A stretch of DNA of 64,000 bases. Source: Sphingobacterium sp. UBA7855. Lineage in GTDB: Bacteria > Bacteroidota > Bacteroidia > Sphingobacteriales > Sphingobacteriaceae. The position numbers and the translations under genes are program-made. The stretch covers positions 310,001-374,000 of the forward strand of contig DLST01000010.1 of assembly GCA_002500745.1 (NCBI GenBank), given 5' to 3'. Shown in pieces: positions 26,657 to 35,266 of the stretch (its first letter is position 1; each line of letters opens with the position of its first letter). The notes beneath the pieces were generated by a model, which searched no databases, had not been told where the DNA came from, and saw nothing but the letters and a program-made list of their open reading frames with translations.

Positions 26657-27082
26657 TTAAGCTGAAGCCTTAACGTCAACTTCCTTTTTTTTGACATTCG
26701 GGTCATACCTTAAGCCCGGGGTTAACCAATACATCAGTATGATACGGGAATAGCGGTAGTTAAACGGAGACATTAACACAACGCTCATGATAGCAACTGT
26801 GGCATACAGTATAAATGAAGAATCGTTGCCGGTCAAAATATAAGTTGCCATACAAGCGGTAACCATTTCAGCGATTGCGAAAGCATAGGTTACGTACATT
26901 GCACCATAGAAATAGCCTGGTTCACGCTCATAGCGCAGACCGCAGTATTCACAATGGCTGTTCATTTTTTGCACTTTCAGACCGTAGGCAGGTCCTTGAT
27001 ACACATGGCCTATTCTGCATCTTGGACATTTTGCTTGCCATGCAGCTTTAAATTCAGATAATTCGTATTTAACTTTTTCCAT
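26657..27082 (-). CDS. DUF983 membrane protein
   Basis: 141 residues. Seen: a zinc-ribbon-like pair Cys19-x2-Cys22 and Cys44-x2-Cys47 (KCPRCR, HCEYCG), then two hydrophobic segments at about 60-82 and 86-108, and a charged tail with KKK. This is the DUF983 layout, and the function is unknown. In other bacteria DUF983 genes often sit near cytochrome oxidase genes, but not here. It is 2 nt from the AraC gene and 26 nt from iscS, consistent with one operon. Confidence 0.85.
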   Translation of the reverse strand: MEKVKYELSEFKAAWQAKCPRCRIGHVYQGPAYGLKVQKMNSHCEYCGLRYEREPGYFYGAMYVTYAFAIAEMVTACMATYILTGNDSSFILYATVAIMSVVLMSPFNYRYSRIILMYWLTPGLRYDPNVKKKEVDVKASA

Positions 27083-27084
27083 AG

Positions 27085-27951
27085 TTATAATTGTTTTCTG
27101 AACTCTTCAGGTGTGAGCCCAGCGGATTTTTTAAAAAATTTAGTGAAATAAGAGTTGTCCTTGAATTGCAGTTCATCTGCAATTTCGGTAATATTTAAAT
27201 TTCGATTGACCAGAAGTCGTTTCGCTTCAAGAACGATACGGTTCCGTATTATTTCTCCAGCAGATTGTCCAATATAGGATTTACAGATAGCATTGAGATG
27301 ATTTGGTGTGATAAATAACTGATCTGCATAAATACTGGGCAGTTTTGTGGTTTTAAACTGTTGCTCTACTAATTGCTGAAAGCTATTGAATATTTTATGA
27401 TTGTAAGGGTTGCCTTTTTCAAGGTGCTCCTTTTCTGTACCAATGGATATATATAATATAAACTGCAACAAAAGTGTACGGATGTAGTCTTCCGATAGTT
27501 GCTCCGTTTTCGCAAATATGATTTGATCCAAAATTGCTGTTGCTTGATTTCGATATTGTTCTGTCAAAATAAATATTAGATGTTCAATTTTGCCTTGTAA
27601 AAAACTAAAGCGTTCGAGGTAATCTGTACGTAGGAGAAAGGATTGAAAATAATCGATAGAGAAATTGACAACATAGCCGGCTTCATCTCCCACAAAATTC
27701 CAGGTATGGACCTGGCCAGGAACCATAAAGTAGATCTGATAAGGCTCAATCTTATACTGATTGAAATCGATGATATGTTCGCCCGAACCTTGAGTGAAGA
27801 GAACAAAATGAAAAAAATTATGTTTGTGTGGAAACACCATATCTTGATGTTTGATGATATACGCTTTAAGATCATCAATATGAAGTGTTGTGTTGTTGTT
27901 AAGATCAATACTACAACTATCAAGGATAGGTATGGCGTTTTTTGTAATCAT
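27085..27951 (-). CDS. AraC-family transcription regulator
   Basis: 288 residues. An N-terminal cupin-like sensing half (FPHKHNFFHFVLFTQGSGEHIIDF, then IYFMVPGQVHTW) and a C-terminal pair of helix-turn-helices (about 190-288; ITEIADELQFKDNSYFTKFFKKSAGLTPEEFRKQ). Ligand unknown. The gene is followed within 2 nt by DUF983. A TAATTTTG element ends 4 nt before the ATG, so the mRNA may be leaderless. Targets may include its own operon or the genes beyond the 463-bp gap upstream, but the sequence does not show which. Confidence 0.88.
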   Translation of the reverse strand: MITKNAIPILDSCSIDLNNNTTLHIDDLKAYIIKHQDMVFPHKHNFFHFVLFTQGSGEHIIDFNQYKIEPYQIYFMVPGQVHTWNFVGDEAGYVVNFSIDYFQSFLLRTDYLERFSFLQGKIEHLIFILTEQYRNQATAILDQIIFAKTEQLSEDYIRTLLLQFILYISIGTEKEHLEKGNPYNHKIFNSFQQLVEQQFKTTKLPSIYADQLFITPNHLNAICKSYIGQSAGEIIRNRIVLEAKRLLVNRNLNITEIADELQFKDNSYFTKFFKKSAGLTPEEFRKQL

Positions 27952-27955
27952 ATTA

Positions 27956-27963
27956 CAAAATTA
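27956..27963 (-). promoter_or_regulatory. -7 element abutting the AraC start
   Basis: TAATTTTG-TAAT-ATG on the minus strand, the same 4-nt spacing as at the helicase, ftsB-like and ykvA-like genes. No -33 box found. Confidence 0.5.
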
Positions 27964-28154
27964 AGTTAAATATTCTTTTTTAAGTGGTGTTTATTTGTTG
28001 TTTTATGGTGTTTTTCAACGATCGTGTTGTTTTGGTTGGTAAGTGATGATGTCGTAGTTCGACGCCTGTTTGAATACGCAAGTTGTTTTTGTTTCGCTAA
28101 ATTTTTCAAAAAATGTTCCAACCATCAGATGAAACATAATTTGCTCGGAAGAAA

Positions 28155-28319
28155 AAGTAATTGGAAAAGGATTTGGCAATAGCCTTTATCACGAAATTGT
28201 GGAATACTGTTTCCAACCCAAGTGGAACAGGGAGTTTAAAAGTCTAATCCTGTTCGTCTCCCAGTGCGTGGATAAGGACAAAGTACCTGTAGGCAATAAT
28301 CGCCTGCTGGTACTTTTTT
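28155..28319 (+). ncRNA. Candidate structured non-coding RNA ending in a terminator
   Basis: The 463-bp gap between two minus-strand genes has no credible ORF but shows ordered pairing on the plus strand: TTGGAAA (28161-28167) with TTTCCAA (28210-28216); GAACAGG (28225-28231) with CCTGTTC (28249-28255); and a closing hairpin AAAGTACC...GGTACTTT followed by T6. A competing helix, CTGTTTCCA (28207-28215) with TGGAACAG (28223-28230), would break the first two. A near-consensus TAATTTG lies at 28137-28143. No plus-strand gene follows, so an sRNA is likelier than a leader. Identity unknown and the 5' end is a guess. Confidence 0.4.
28280..28319 (+). terminator. Terminator closing the candidate RNA
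   Basis: AAAGTACC-TGT-AGGC-loop-GCCT-GCT-GGTACTTT then TTTT: two stem parts around a 3x3 internal loop. The T-run is stronger on the plus strand, although it could also serve the minus-strand dehydrogenase gene at 28415. Confidence 0.6.
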
Positions 28320-28414
28320 AATTTTAGCGGATCCATCTGACTGTATCGAGGTAAGATGGCCTTATTTACGCTGTTCAACAGCTGATAAAATCTTCTTTTC
28401 ATTGGTGTAATTAT

Positions 28415-29389
28415 TTATTGATAAACTTCTCCATTGATGATTTGTGGCATTTTTTCACCTCTGATTGCTGTCAATAAATTGTTAGCAGCCATTAAAGCCA
28501 TATTATCCCTGGTTTCTACGGTGGCCGACCCGATGTGAGGAAGAATGCATACATTGTCCATTCCTAAGAGCGGGTTATCTGGTGTCATCGGTTCAGGGTC
28601 TGTCACGTCAAGTCCTGCGCCCCATAATTCGCCAGCCTTCAGTGCCGCTGTCAGATCGAATTCATTGACCAATCCACCTCTTGCTGTATTGACCAATATA
28701 GCGGAGTTTTTCATGCGCGCAAATGCATTTTTGTCAAAACGGCTTTTAGTTTCCGCTGTCAAGGCAGCATGTATGGAAAGTACGTCGCTACGCGTTAGCA
28801 ATTCATCGAAATGTACATATTTAGCACCCAAAACCCGTTCTGCTTCTTCATTTCTACTTCGATTATAGTAGATAATTTCCATGTTATACGCTGCTCTGGC
28901 TTTTCGGGCTAGTTCAAAGCCAATACGTCCCAGTCCAAAGATGCCCAGTGTTTTATTGTTGAGTTCGATGCCTAGGTTTTCAGTAGGATCGAACCCTTCC
29001 CATTTACCCTGCAATATTCTTTTATGGTTGAAAAATGCTTTTCTTGATACCGCTAGCATTAAAAGAAAAGCGACGTCTGCTGTTGCCCCAGAGAGTATAC
29101 CCGGGGTGTTACTTACAGGGATTCCGTGCTGTGTGGCGGCTGAAATATCCACATTATCATAGCCGACGCTCATGAGTGATAGGGCTTTCAGGTTGGGGCA
29201 GTTTTCGAAAAAATGGGCATCAAACTTTTGCATCCCACCGTTAAGAACATAATTGCATTGTTGGCTGGCTTCGATGAGCTCATTTTCGGACAGTGGGCTG
29301 GCGGATTCGTGAATTGTAATCTCGTGGCCTGCGGATTGTAATAGATCTATGCCTTTTTGTGGAATTTTTTTTGTGATGAATATCTTCAT
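28415..29389 (-). CDS. D-2-hydroxyacid dehydrogenase (glyoxylate/hydroxypyruvate reductase-like)
   Basis: 324 residues. It reduces a 2-keto acid with NAD(P)H. Seen: SVGYDNVDISAA, the Rossmann motif LGIFGLGRIGFELARKA, the catalytic Arg in VNTARGGLVNE, the Glu in GLDVTDPEPMTPDNPLL, and the His in ILPHIGSAT: the full Arg-Glu-His triad. The pattern resembles glyoxylate/hydroxypyruvate reductase B more than PGDH (no ACT domain). The frame is open to 29452, but the ATG at 29389 starts the first beta-strand (MKIFITKKIP) as in homologues. Monocistronic. Confidence 0.9.
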   Translation of the reverse strand: MKIFITKKIPQKGIDLLQSAGHEITIHESASPLSENELIEASQQCNYVLNGGMQKFDAHFFENCPNLKALSLMSVGYDNVDISAATQHGIPVSNTPGILSGATADVAFLLMLAVSRKAFFNHKRILQGKWEGFDPTENLGIELNNKTLGIFGLGRIGFELARKARAAYNMEIIYYNRSRNEEAERVLGAKYVHFDELLTRSDVLSIHAALTAETKSRFDKNAFARMKNSAILVNTARGGLVNEFDLTAALKAGELWGAGLDVTDPEPMTPDNPLLGMDNVCILPHIGSATVETRDNMALMAANNLLTAIRGEKMPQIINGEVYQ

Positions 29390-29442
29390 ATATATAAATG
29401 CTTTTTTATTATCATAAAAACTTATTGACACTATGACAACAA

Positions 29443-29476
29443 AAAAAGCCATATTGTTGTTTCAATATGGCTTTTT
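29443..29476 (-). terminator. Terminator of the serine hydrolase gene
   Basis: AAAAAGCCATATTG-TTGTTT-CAATATGGCTTTTT, a 14-bp perfect stem with T-runs on both sides, 20 nt past the stop of the 29496 gene. Confidence 0.78.
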
Positions 29477-29495
29477 ATTCGTGATGTTTTAATCT

Positions 29496-30926
29496 TTAAT
29501 TCTGATGGAGGAGATAATTTAAAATAGCTTTACCTTGATCATCGGTAGAGAAAGCTGAATTTGACAGCATGACCACTCCACTTTTTTTATCTGGTGATAA
29601 GGCGAGATAGGAACTACTTCCGCCCGTTCCGCCGTTGTGCCAGAAGACTGTAAGGTTGTCAATCAAACTCATATGCCATGCCAAGCCGAGGTCTGTATCG
29701 GGTGGTAAAAAAAATGTAAATAATCTGGTATTTGCCATAGCATTTTCCAATGGATTCTGCGGCATCTTGAATTGCGCGTTGGCAAATTTAAGTAGATCTT
29801 CGAGGGTGGATTTTAGCCCACCAGCTGGGGCAAATACATTAAACGACCAAGGTAATGCTTCTTGGCCTTCTTTGTTATATACTTTAAAAGTATCTTTTCT
29901 CTTAGATTCTAATACTTGAAAAGTATTGTTCATTTCAAGTGGTTTACAGATAATGTCCTTTACAAGCTGATCGTAACTTTTTTTATAAAGACCGCAAATA
30001 ATATCTCCAAGAACAGCATAACCAAGATTGCTGTACTCATATTCTTCACCCGGATTTTTCGTATTTTTAAAGCCTGAAAGGTAGTTGTAAAGTGCTTTTT
30101 TGTCATATGTTTTGTAAGGATCTTTCTCGTTATAACCGTCTACTTTGCCGAAATTATCCGGAAGCCTAGGTAGGCCGGAGGTATGATTAGCCAACATTTG
30201 AAACGTTATTTTCGAAAGCTCTTCATTTTTTTTGAGTGAGTCGGGAAGGAATAGGCTTATAGGCTGATCTAAGGTAACTGTTCCTTCTTCGACAAGATTT
30301 GACAAAAGGATAGCGGTAAAAACTTTACTTAACGAACCAATTTCATAAATGGAAGTTTTTGTAGGTGGACTCTGGTTTCCTTTGGCCGCCTCGCCATAAA
30401 AATAAGTTTTGGTTTGTCCATTCTTAATAATACCAATGGAAAGGGATTGTGTATTTTGTTGTTTGAGGTAAGCGTGCGCAACAGAATCAATAAATAGGTC
30501 GTCGTTATCTACCGATTTTTGTGTAGCTGGCACCATAATCGTTTTTTCGACTTGTGGTGTTGTCGTTGAAGGAGTAAACTTTAACGTATGAAATTTTAGG
30601 GTAGGATCCGTTGCGAAGATGACATCGTAAGATTTGCTGTCGAAGTCCATCTGATAAGTTGCGATTCCTTTTTCAAATTCTTTTCGTGTTGAGCTTTTTA
30701 CTCTTCCTAATGGGTATAAATTTTCGAGTACCTGCGTGAATCGGGAAAGGCTAAATTGTTTTTTAAATGAATCGCTGGCCAAATTGTAGGCTGAGTCGGT
30801 CATCTGGGAATTGATAAAAAACTCCAGCTTATTATATACTCCTCTGTTGATTTGTTCTTCGGAACCTGGTTGGGCAAAAGAGTACGATGAGATGCCCAGC
30901 AATATTAGTGTAATAAAATGTTTCAT
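29496..30926 (-). CDS. Secreted serine hydrolase, beta-lactamase/PBP4-like, with N-terminal DUF3887-like domain
   Basis: 476 residues. Signal peptide 1-18 (ending SFAQ), then a small alpha+beta domain (about 25-120; VYNKLEFFINSQMTDSAYN) like DUF3887, then a class C beta-lactamase-fold domain: Ser198-x-x-Lys201 (SLSK), Tyr298-Ser-Asn300, and His430-Asn-Gly-Gly in place of KTG. Such proteins are esterases, D-amino acid peptidases or PBP-like. Resistance cannot be claimed. The ATG at 30926 is chosen for the signal peptide; the frame extends to 30968 inside the upstream gene. It has its own promoter and follows a two-component pair. Confidence 0.88.
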   Translation of the reverse strand: MKHFITLILLGISSYSFAQPGSEEQINRGVYNKLEFFINSQMTDSAYNLASDSFKKQFSLSRFTQVLENLYPLGRVKSSTRKEFEKGIATYQMDFDSKSYDVIFATDPTLKFHTLKFTPSTTTPQVEKTIMVPATQKSVDNDDLFIDSVAHAYLKQQNTQSLSIGIIKNGQTKTYFYGEAAKGNQSPPTKTSIYEIGSLSKVFTAILLSNLVEEGTVTLDQPISLFLPDSLKKNEELSKITFQMLANHTSGLPRLPDNFGKVDGYNEKDPYKTYDKKALYNYLSGFKNTKNPGEEYEYSNLGYAVLGDIICGLYKKSYDQLVKDIICKPLEMNNTFQVLESKRKDTFKVYNKEGQEALPWSFNVFAPAGGLKSTLEDLLKFANAQFKMPQNPLENAMANTRLFTFFLPPDTDLGLAWHMSLIDNLTVFWHNGGTGGSSSYLALSPDKKSGVVMLSNSAFSTDDQGKAILNYLLHQN

Positions 30927-30941
30927 AACTATTGATGGGCA

Positions 30942-30972
30942 CAAATCTACGGAATGTTTAAATTCCAATCAA
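30942..30972 (-). promoter_or_regulatory. Promoter of the serine hydrolase gene
   Basis: TTG (30970-30972), 20 nt, TAGATTTG (30942-30949) on the minus strand. It overlaps the end of the response-regulator gene, so the hydrolase can be expressed alone. Confidence 0.55.
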
Positions 30973-31698
30973 TTGTTTTAATCGCGCATAGCCTGATTTA
31001 CTGATGTTAAGCTTTTCCCCTGACACTAATGCTGCAATGTAAGAATCCTTTTCATAAGGTTCTAGTTTGGCCAATTGGTCGACTTTAATGATAAAAGAAC
31101 GGTGGATACGGACAAATTGATTTGAATCCAACGCTTTTTCGAAAAATGCCATCGTTTTATTTTTTAGGTACATACCGTCTTTGGTATGAATTTTAACATA
31201 GTCATCGTAAGATTCTAGATATTTGACTGTATCAATAGGAATAATCTTGATCTGTGTACCTGTTTTGACAACAATACGGTCAATTTTTGTTTCGTCTTGG
31301 GCTGTAAGCACCTCATAGTTGGGCTGTACTTTTTTTTCTGGAGCCGAGAAGTTTGTCCTAAATTTTTCTATTGCTTTTTTAAAACGCGTAGGTGATACCG
31401 GTTTTAATAGGTAATCTAATGCATTTTTTTCAAAAGCCTTTAAAGCATATTCATCAAAAGCAGTTGTAAAAATAACAGCTGGCGGACTGTCAATGAGTTC
31501 AAGCATTTCAAAACCCGTTAATTTGGGCATCTGAACATCCAGAAAAATTAAGTCAGGTTCATGAGTATGAATAGCCTTAACGCCTTCAAAACCATCTCCA
31601 CATTCGGCAACGACAGTTACATCGGTCTCGTTTTTTAAGTAACCGGCAATAATCGAGCGTGCCAATGGTTCATCATCGATAATAACGACTTTAATCAT
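30958..31698 (-). CDS. LytTR-family response regulator
   Basis: 246 residues. Receiver domain with phospho-acceptor Asp54 in DLIFLDVQMPK, Thr/Lys partners in IFTTAFDEYALKAFE and LLKPVSP, and a C-terminal LytTR DNA-binding domain (about 140-246; IPIDTVKYLESYDDYVKIHT, FVRIHRSFIIKVDQL). It overlaps the histidine kinase stop by 8 bp. Likely partner of that kinase. LytTR regulators bind paired direct repeats, and I did not find an obvious pair in the window. Confidence 0.92.
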   Translation of the reverse strand: MIKVVIIDDEPLARSIIAGYLKNETDVTVVAECGDGFEGVKAIHTHEPDLIFLDVQMPKLTGFEMLELIDSPPAVIFTTAFDEYALKAFEKNALDYLLKPVSPTRFKKAIEKFRTNFSAPEKKVQPNYEVLTAQDETKIDRIVVKTGTQIKIIPIDTVKYLESYDDYVKIHTKDGMYLKNKTMAFFEKALDSNQFVRIHRSFIIKVDQLAKLEPYEKDSYIAALVSGEKLNISKSGYARLKQLIGI

Positions 31699-32737
31699 AT
31701 TGAGGTATTTTTAGGGTACTGATAAATATATTGTCTAGTATTTGCGTTTCCAGCAGGTCATTTCTTCCATAGAGAAGATACAATCGACGTTGAATGCTTG
31801 AGAGTCCAAATCCAGTGCCTTTTTTTGGTTTAGATTGTTCTTCAGTGTCGAAAGGATTGGTGATTTGGATCCATAATTGACCTTCGTTTGACTGGCATTT
31901 TATTTTTATTTCGACCTGATCCCTCACGTTGTAGAGACCGTGCTTAATCGCATTCTCTACAAGGGGTTGGATGATCATTGCGGGTAGTCTGTTGTTAAAA
32001 ATTTCTTCTGACGAGGATATGGATGTATTTAGTCTATGTCCAAAACGTACTTTCTCGATATCGAGATAAAGCTGTAGATGGTCTAGTTCTTCTTCGAGTG
32101 TGATGATTTGGTTATTTTCCTTCCTTAGCGTCCCTCTCAGAAAATCCGAGAGCTGGAATGTCATATTGCGGGCTTCGTCGGGATTTGCACCAATAAGAGC
32201 TATAATGGAATTGAGGCTATTAAATAGAAAGTGTGGTTGCAATTGTTGCCTGAGATTGTATAATTCGGCTTCCCGAAGCAGATTTTCGGACTCTTGTTTT
32301 CGTTTGATATTATTGATATTGTCTTCTTGAATATTCCAAACGATATTGATAATGGCAACCGATGTTAATATGAGAAAATTAACAATGCCGCGATACGGTA
32401 AAGTTAAATCAAGGAGAGGGGTGAAGTTAGATTGAATAAAATAACTCATTAAGAATCGGCTTAATCCGATGCTTATTCCGCCCATGATTAAGCCGATAAT
32501 AAGTACTTTCCATATTTCCCTTGGTTGTGGGGTATAGAAGTTTAGTGCAGATGACATGCCATAACAACAGAACATCATGACTACACTATTGATAAAAGAA
32601 TCTTTGAATGCGAGTTGTTGGTCAAAGCCAGAACGAAGCATCAATAAGTATTGTAACGCGAGATATCCGACAAATACGGATATACATATAATGCCAATTA
32701 AACGACTTTTAATACTGAGAAACAGTTTGTTTTTCAT
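31691..32737 (-). CDS. LytS/YehU-type sensor histidine kinase
   Basis: 348 residues. Four predicted transmembrane helices in the first 135 residues, with no large extracytoplasmic domain, then a His_kinase domain of the LytS type: phospho-acceptor His169 in QQLQPHFLFNSLNS, and an ATPase region with IIQPLVENAIKHG and GTGFGLSSIQRRL. It should sense the membrane or an integral partner. The LiaF-like protein encoded 3 nt upstream is a good candidate for that partner. Overlaps the LytTR regulator gene by 8 bp. Confidence 0.92.
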   Translation of the reverse strand: MKNKLFLSIKSRLIGIICISVFVGYLALQYLLMLRSGFDQQLAFKDSFINSVVMMFCCYGMSSALNFYTPQPREIWKVLIIGLIMGGISIGLSRFLMSYFIQSNFTPLLDLTLPYRGIVNFLILTSVAIINIVWNIQEDNINNIKRKQESENLLREAELYNLRQQLQPHFLFNSLNSIIALIGANPDEARNMTFQLSDFLRGTLRKENNQIITLEEELDHLQLYLDIEKVRFGHRLNTSISSSEEIFNNRLPAMIIQPLVENAIKHGLYNVRDQVEIKIKCQSNEGQLWIQITNPFDTEEQSKPKKGTGFGLSSIQRRLYLLYGRNDLLETQILDNIFISTLKIPQYD

Positions 32738-32740
32738 TTA

Positions 32741-33622
32741 TTAAGCATTTTTTATGGTTAAATTACCTAGAATACAAGTACCTGTAATATAGATTTTTTT
32801 ATTCGTGTCGGGGTTATAGATCGTTTGGAAGCGGCGGTCATCGACAGATCCTAAGATGGAAGCAACGTTACTGAACACCGTCCAATGCGGGGGGATTATA
32901 ATGCGTGCGCTACCAAACAATTGAAACGTATCGATCACAATCGGCTGTTGGATGTCAGCTTTTGTTAAATCCAGTTCTATACTTCCAAATACATTGGTCA
33001 AATTACCTCCTCTAAAATTTTTAGAATAAATAACTTTCTTTTGCCCTGAAAAGATCGTGTTCAGATTGAGGTTATCCTCAAATGATTGTTGGAAAGGATC
33101 TTTTCCATTGTCGCCAAAAGCCTGCTGATTAGGCGAGGCTTGTCGGTTTGGATCATATTGTTCATTAAATGGTCTTGATTCCTGGTCATTGAGGTTGCCG
33201 TCTGTCATCCCTTCGGCAGGCACGGTTACTCGCTTGTCCCAGTCATAAGATCCTTGTGGCGGATTGGGATACGTGGGAGGAACCATCGGAGGTTTTCTTT
33301 TGCTCATAATAAAGTAAATCCCTAGAGAAATGATAATGATAGGAACGGTTACCGATCCAAAGTCTGTACGCATCATTCTCGAGATGAGGCTTGCTCCACC
33401 GATGATCAATAGAATAATCGCCGATTTTTTCTGAAATTGGGAATTTATGCCGATGACTAATCCAATAATAATTAATATCGTTTGCCAACCAAATAACCAA
33501 TCTGGGAACCAACCTCCTAGATTTAGGTTATTCAGTAATAAGAATATACCTACGATAATTACGATCGCTCCTACAATATTGCGGCTATTATTGCTGTTTG
33601 GTATGATGGGTTCTTTTTCCAT
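32741..33622 (-). CDS. LiaF-like membrane protein
   Basis: 293 residues. N-terminal membrane part with four short hydrophobic helices (about 12-110; IVGAIVIIVGIFLLLNNL, ILIIIGLVIGI), a low-complexity Gln/Asn/Pro linker (about 115-190), then a C-terminal beta domain typical of LiaF/DUF2154 (KNFRGGNLTNVFGSIELDL, FGSARIIIPPHW, ILGSVDDRR). In Firmicutes LiaF inhibits the LiaRS envelope-stress system. Here it leads an operon with a LytS-type kinase and a LytTR regulator, suggesting an analogous control role. Confidence 0.85.
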   Translation of the reverse strand: MEKEPIIPNSNNSRNIVGAIVIIVGIFLLLNNLNLGGWFPDWLFGWQTILIIIGLVIGINSQFQKKSAIILLIIGGASLISRMMRTDFGSVTVPIIIISLGIYFIMSKRKPPMVPPTYPNPPQGSYDWDKRVTVPAEGMTDGNLNDQESRPFNEQYDPNRQASPNQQAFGDNGKDPFQQSFEDNLNLNTIFSGQKKVIYSKNFRGGNLTNVFGSIELDLTKADIQQPIVIDTFQLFGSARIIIPPHWTVFSNVASILGSVDDRRFQTIYNPDTNKKIYITGTCILGNLTIKNA

Positions 33623-33644
33623 AATGTTTTTACTATTTATGACT

Positions 33645-33652
33645 CAAAGATA
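33645..33652 (-). promoter_or_regulatory. -7 promoter element of the LiaF-like operon
   Basis: TATCTTTG on the minus strand, perfect TAnnTTTG, 22 nt before the start. No clear -33 box. Confidence 0.5.
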
Positions 33653-33888
33653 GCGTCACAAATATATTCTACATATTTGCTTTAGGTAATACAACTTATA
33701 TTTTCGGTAAATGTAATGATTTCGTCGGTAAAAAATCTGGATGTTTGATTTTTCATCCTATTATAAAAAGGAGTTGACTGCCACTTTTACGCGTTGTTGT
33801 GTTTTTTTTTAATATTATTTGGTGGATTAAAATGAATTATTATATATTTAACAAAGATTAAGATTACTTTAAACTTAAATAACAACCA

Positions 33889-34224
33889 ATGGGAGATTTT
33901 GAAAACAAAGAACGTGAAGAAGTTTTTTCAAAAAAGGTGAGAGCAGGTAAGCGTACTTATTTTTTTGATGTAAAAGCAACTCGATCGAACGATTACTACA
34001 TTACTATCACAGAAAGCAAGAAGCGCTTTGAGGATGGCCAGTTTATTAAGCATAAGATTTTCTTGTACAAAGAGGATTTTGAAAAGTTCGCAGAAGGTTT
34101 GACGGATGTGGTGAACTACATCAAATCTAACCAGGAGGTAATCGAGAAGCGTTATGAGCCTAACTTTGACGATGCATACGCTGAAGAAGCGGGAGCGCGT
34201 TCCAAAGACGAGTTTTCGTTCTAG
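33889..34224 (+). CDS. DUF3276 (PUR-alpha-like) nucleic-acid-binding protein
   Basis: 111 residues. Seen: a single PUR-type domain (EVFSKKVRAGKRTYFFDVKATRSNDYYITITESKKR, quoted here only by its ends EVFSKKV and ITITESKK) and an acidic C-terminal tail. DUF3276 proteins are small PUR-domain dimers found throughout Bacteroidota, related to Borrelia BpuR, and expected to bind single-stranded DNA or RNA. Partner sequences are unknown. It is a single gene with a good terminator 33 nt downstream. Confidence 0.85.
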   Translation: MGDFENKEREEVFSKKVRAGKRTYFFDVKATRSNDYYITITESKKRFEDGQFIKHKIFLYKEDFEKFAEGLTDVVNYIKSNQEVIEKRYEPNFDDAYAEEAGARSKDEFSF

Positions 34225-34257
34225 CATTTTAGCACGAAATTCTAAAAAAAAAGAAAT

Positions 34258-34280
34258 AAAAGCCACTGATGTGGCTTTTT
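34258..34280 (+). terminator. Terminator of the PUR-domain gene
   Basis: AAAAGCCAC-TGAT-GTGGCTTTT plus T; perfect 9-bp stem. Confidence 0.78.
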
Positions 34281-34312
34281 CATTGTTTGACGAGTATTCC
34301 CTGTATGCCGGC

Positions 34313-35167
34313 CTAGGATGAGACTAGCGGAATGCTTCGCAGAAAATCATTTAATACCGTATTGAATTTTTCGGGTTCCTCGAGATTGGGCAAGTGACCA
34401 GATTCTTCAAATTCCATATAGCGGACATCGGGTATATTTTCGATGAGTATATTGGTCTGTTCGTCGCTCATCAACTTGTCGTGTTTACCTTTTATAACCA
34501 ATGTCGGGATAATAATTGTTTTCAGTGAATGGCTTGTGTCTGTCCGGGATGCGAGAGCGAGTTGTGTCGCGCAGATGCTGGCAACTTCATTTCTCCGTAT
34601 GCAGCTTTTGATCAGTTCAACAGCTTCGGGATTTTCCCGAATTGTTTTCTCGTGAAATACATTGCCTATAAAACCAATGGCAAAAGGCCGTCGGCCATAT
34701 TTGAGTAAAGCCTGGATCGCATCGAATCTCTTTTGCTTGGCTTTGTTGTCATCAGCAACGGAGTTAGTGTCGCAAAGGATAAGGCCTTTGAGCTGTTGCC
34801 CGATCAATTCGTAGGTTCGCAGTGCGATGTAGCCGCCCATGGAAATTCCGCACAGGATGACGTGGTTGAGGTCGAGTTTGCGAATAAATTCTACCAGATC
34901 TTTGGCAAAGACATCAATGGAGAAAAAACCATGCCCGTTGGTACTAAGGCCATGTCCTCGAACATCAATTGCTATACCCGTATAGTCTTCATCCAAATTC
35001 TGAAGCTGTTGTTTCCAGGTGTTTTTATTAAATGGGAAACCATGGATAAATATAATGGTTTTGGGGGAAGGGGCTAAGATGCTCGGTCTGATGTAATAGG
35101 AAATACTAATATCTCCAATGCGTATTTTACTGCGCTTTAATTCTCTTTTGTTCATGAATAATAGCAT
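34313..35167 (-). CDS. Alpha/beta hydrolase
   Basis: 284 residues. Seen: FIHGFPFNKNTW (oxyanion loop), VRGHGLS, the nucleophile Ser109 in LCGISMGGY, an acid in VIKGKHDKLMS, and the His in EESGHLPNLEEPE: a full Ser-Asp-His triad of the esterase/haloperoxidase-like group. No signal peptide, so cytoplasmic. The substrate cannot be told. A second ATG 12 nt downstream (35155) could be the true start. Monocistronic, between the PUR gene and the tRNA genes. Confidence 0.85.
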   Translation of the reverse strand: MLLFMNKRELKRSKIRIGDISISYYIRPSILAPSPKTIIFIHGFPFNKNTWKQQLQNLDEDYTGIAIDVRGHGLSTNGHGFFSIDVFAKDLVEFIRKLDLNHVILCGISMGGYIALRTYELIGQQLKGLILCDTNSVADDNKAKQKRFDAIQALLKYGRRPFAIGFIGNVFHEKTIRENPEAVELIKSCIRRNEVASICATQLALASRTDTSHSLKTIIIPTLVIKGKHDKLMSDEQTNILIENIPDVRYMEFEESGHLPNLEEPEKFNTVLNDFLRSIPLVSS

Positions 35168-35266
35168 TTGTCCGTGTCTGAAAAAAAAAGTTTATATTTT
35201 AAATATAATATTATCAACGAGATAAAAGAAATGTTGTTGTATAAAGTTGAAAAAAGAGAAAAAATG

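Noticed and set aside
29496..30926. Beta-lactamase conferring resistance
   Set aside because: The fold and SLSK/YSN motifs fit, but HNGG replaces KTG and many such hydrolases are esterases or peptidases; resistance cannot be claimed.
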